Positions 6,033-6,733 of a stretch of 6,733 bases of DNA are shown in pieces (the stretch's first letter is position 1; every line of letters begins with the position of its first letter). The notes under the pieces are model-generated. The model was not told the origin of the DNA and did not search any database. It saw only the letters and a list, made by a program, of their open reading frames with translations. Origin of the DNA: Micrococcales bacterium UBA2465 (GTDB taxonomy: Bacteria > Actinomycetota > Actinomycetes > Actinomycetales > Microbacteriaceae). The DNA is taken from NCBI GenBank assembly GCA_002342255.1, contig DDPP01000085.1:1-6733 (forward strand). Direction: 5' to 3'. Made by a program: the position numbers and the translations under genes.

Positions 6033-6733
6033 CCCATTGAGTTCATCAGTCTTCGAAGTGAATCAACACGGGCTGCAACAATCGGATTGTTTTCTTTAGC
6101 CTCATCCAATGCACAATCAGGGCTATCAGCTAGGTGAGAACAGTCTCTTGGGCAAAGTTTTACTATCTCCCAAAGGTCTTCAAAGCTCTTTAGCAGGCTC
6201 GAAAGTGAGATGTGGCCTAAGCCAAAAGAACGCACACCGGGGGTATCTATGATCCAACCTGAATCAGGCAAAGCCAGCGCTCTTACAGAACTGCTGGTAT
6301 GTCTGCCTCGACCAGTGACATCATTTACCTTGCCTGTTGACCGGTAGGCATCTGGAACCAAAGCGTTAACCAGTGTGGATTTGCCAACACCACTGGCACC
6401 TACAACAACAGTTATTTCGCCATTTAGGAATTCGTTAAGAGTTTCCAATGCAGGTTGGTCTTTGCGATTGAGGATCACTGGCACGGACAGCGCTGCGAAG
6501 TGTTCAACTAAATCATTTGGATCAGCTAGATCTACCTTGGTAATACAGATAGCGGGATGCAATCCGGCATCAAAGGCAGCAGCTAGATAACGGTCGATCA
6601 ACCTAGTTCTCGGTTCTGGATTGGTGATAGCTGCAACAATCAGCATCTGAGTGGCATTTGCCACTATTGCTCTTTCAACCTCATCGCTATCGTCAGCACT
6701 TCTTCTAAGAAGTGAAATACGTTCTTCAACTCT
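6023..6733 (-). CDS. rsgA: Ribosome small-subunit maturation GTPase RsgA (5' end beyond window)
   Basis: The gene is read leftward and enters from the right edge. 236 codons are visible out of a usual 300-350, and the missing part is the N-terminal OB-fold. The circularly permuted GTPase order diagnostic of RsgA/YjeQ is clear in the visible part: G4 TKVD (65-68), then G1 GASGVGKS (112-119), GRGRHTSS (141-148), then G3 DTPG (163-166). The C-terminal zinc site has Cys194, Cys198, His200 and Cys207 (CPRDCSH, then PDC). RsgA is a 30S-stimulated GTPase acting late in small-subunit maturation. A GTG at 6664 looks like a start but is an internal Val in the conserved ERAIVANA stretch: the frame stays open to the window edge with RSADDSDEVE, the usual linker after the OB-fold. 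It converges on the acyltransferase gene, sharing four bases (TTAG). In many actinobacteria rsgA follows aroA, which would then lie off the right edge. Confidence 0.95.
   Translation of the reverse strand, partial: RVEERISLLRRSADDSDEVERAIVANATQMLIVAAITNPEPRTRLIDRYLAAAFDAGLHPAICITKVDLADPNDLVEHFAALSVPVILNRKDQPALETLNEFLNGEITVVVGASGVGKSTLVNALVPDAYRSTGKVNDVTGRGRHTSSSVRALALPDSGWIIDTPGVRSFGLGHISLSSLLKSFEDLWEIVKLCPRDCSHLADSPDCALDEAKENNPIVAARVDSLRRLMNSMGSD

Noticed and set aside
1..6733. Mobile element, CRISPR, tRNA, riboswitch or defence island
   Set aside because: I found no terminal inverted repeats, repeat-spacer pattern, tRNA-like arms or nuclease/toxin domains, and there is almost no non-coding space to hold them.

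Overview
The window looks like a compact chromosomal segment of a lower-GC actinobacterium (mid-40s % GC by rough eye count). The evidence for that lineage is the style of the RsgA, HutI and HutH proteins: RsgA has a Cys-Pro-Arg-Asp-Cys-Ser-His zinc site and an ERAIVANA linker, HutI has an HANQL metal-site motif, and HutH has a GSLGCSGDLAPLAH core. Freshwater or marine small-genome actinobacteria (acI/Nanopelagicales or Luna-type Microbacteriaceae) would fit the GC and the tight packing. That placement is inference; I cannot search databases.

Layout from left to right. (1) Positions 1-2797, plus strand: a histidine-utilisation block made of the 3' end of urocanase (hutU), imidazolonepropionase (hutI) and histidine ammonia-lyase (hutH). 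The genes overlap by 1 and 4 bases. Together they take histidine through urocanate and imidazolonepropionate to N-formimino-glutamate. The last step (HutG, or HutF plus a deformylase) and any hut regulator or permease are not in the window. (2) Positions 2789-4000, minus strand: a 12-helix MFS exporter of the MFS_3 (EntS/Mef-like) type, convergent with hutH and sharing 9 bases with it. (3) Positions 4001-4054: the only real intergenic gap, a 54-base divergent promoter region. (4) Positions 4055-6026, plus strand: a three-gene membrane operon with ATGA and TTGA overlaps. It encodes a two-helix small protein, a four-helix protein of unknown function, and a membrane acyltransferase resembling OpgC/MdoC (acyltransferase-3 superfamily). 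(5) Positions 6023-6733, minus strand: rsgA, the ribosome small-subunit assembly GTPase, whose 5' end lies beyond the right edge.

Every gene boundary except 4001-4054 is an overlap. At both convergent junctions a short hairpin sits on or beside the stop codons, with a U-rich tail on one strand only. Three of the five start codons inside the window are non-ATG (GTG for hutH, TTG for the MFS gene and TTG for the acyltransferase). I see no mobile element, CRISPR array, RNA gene or long repeat. Nothing here is convincingly a new defence or mobile system. The least explained part is the acyltransferase operon with its two uncharacterised membrane partners.
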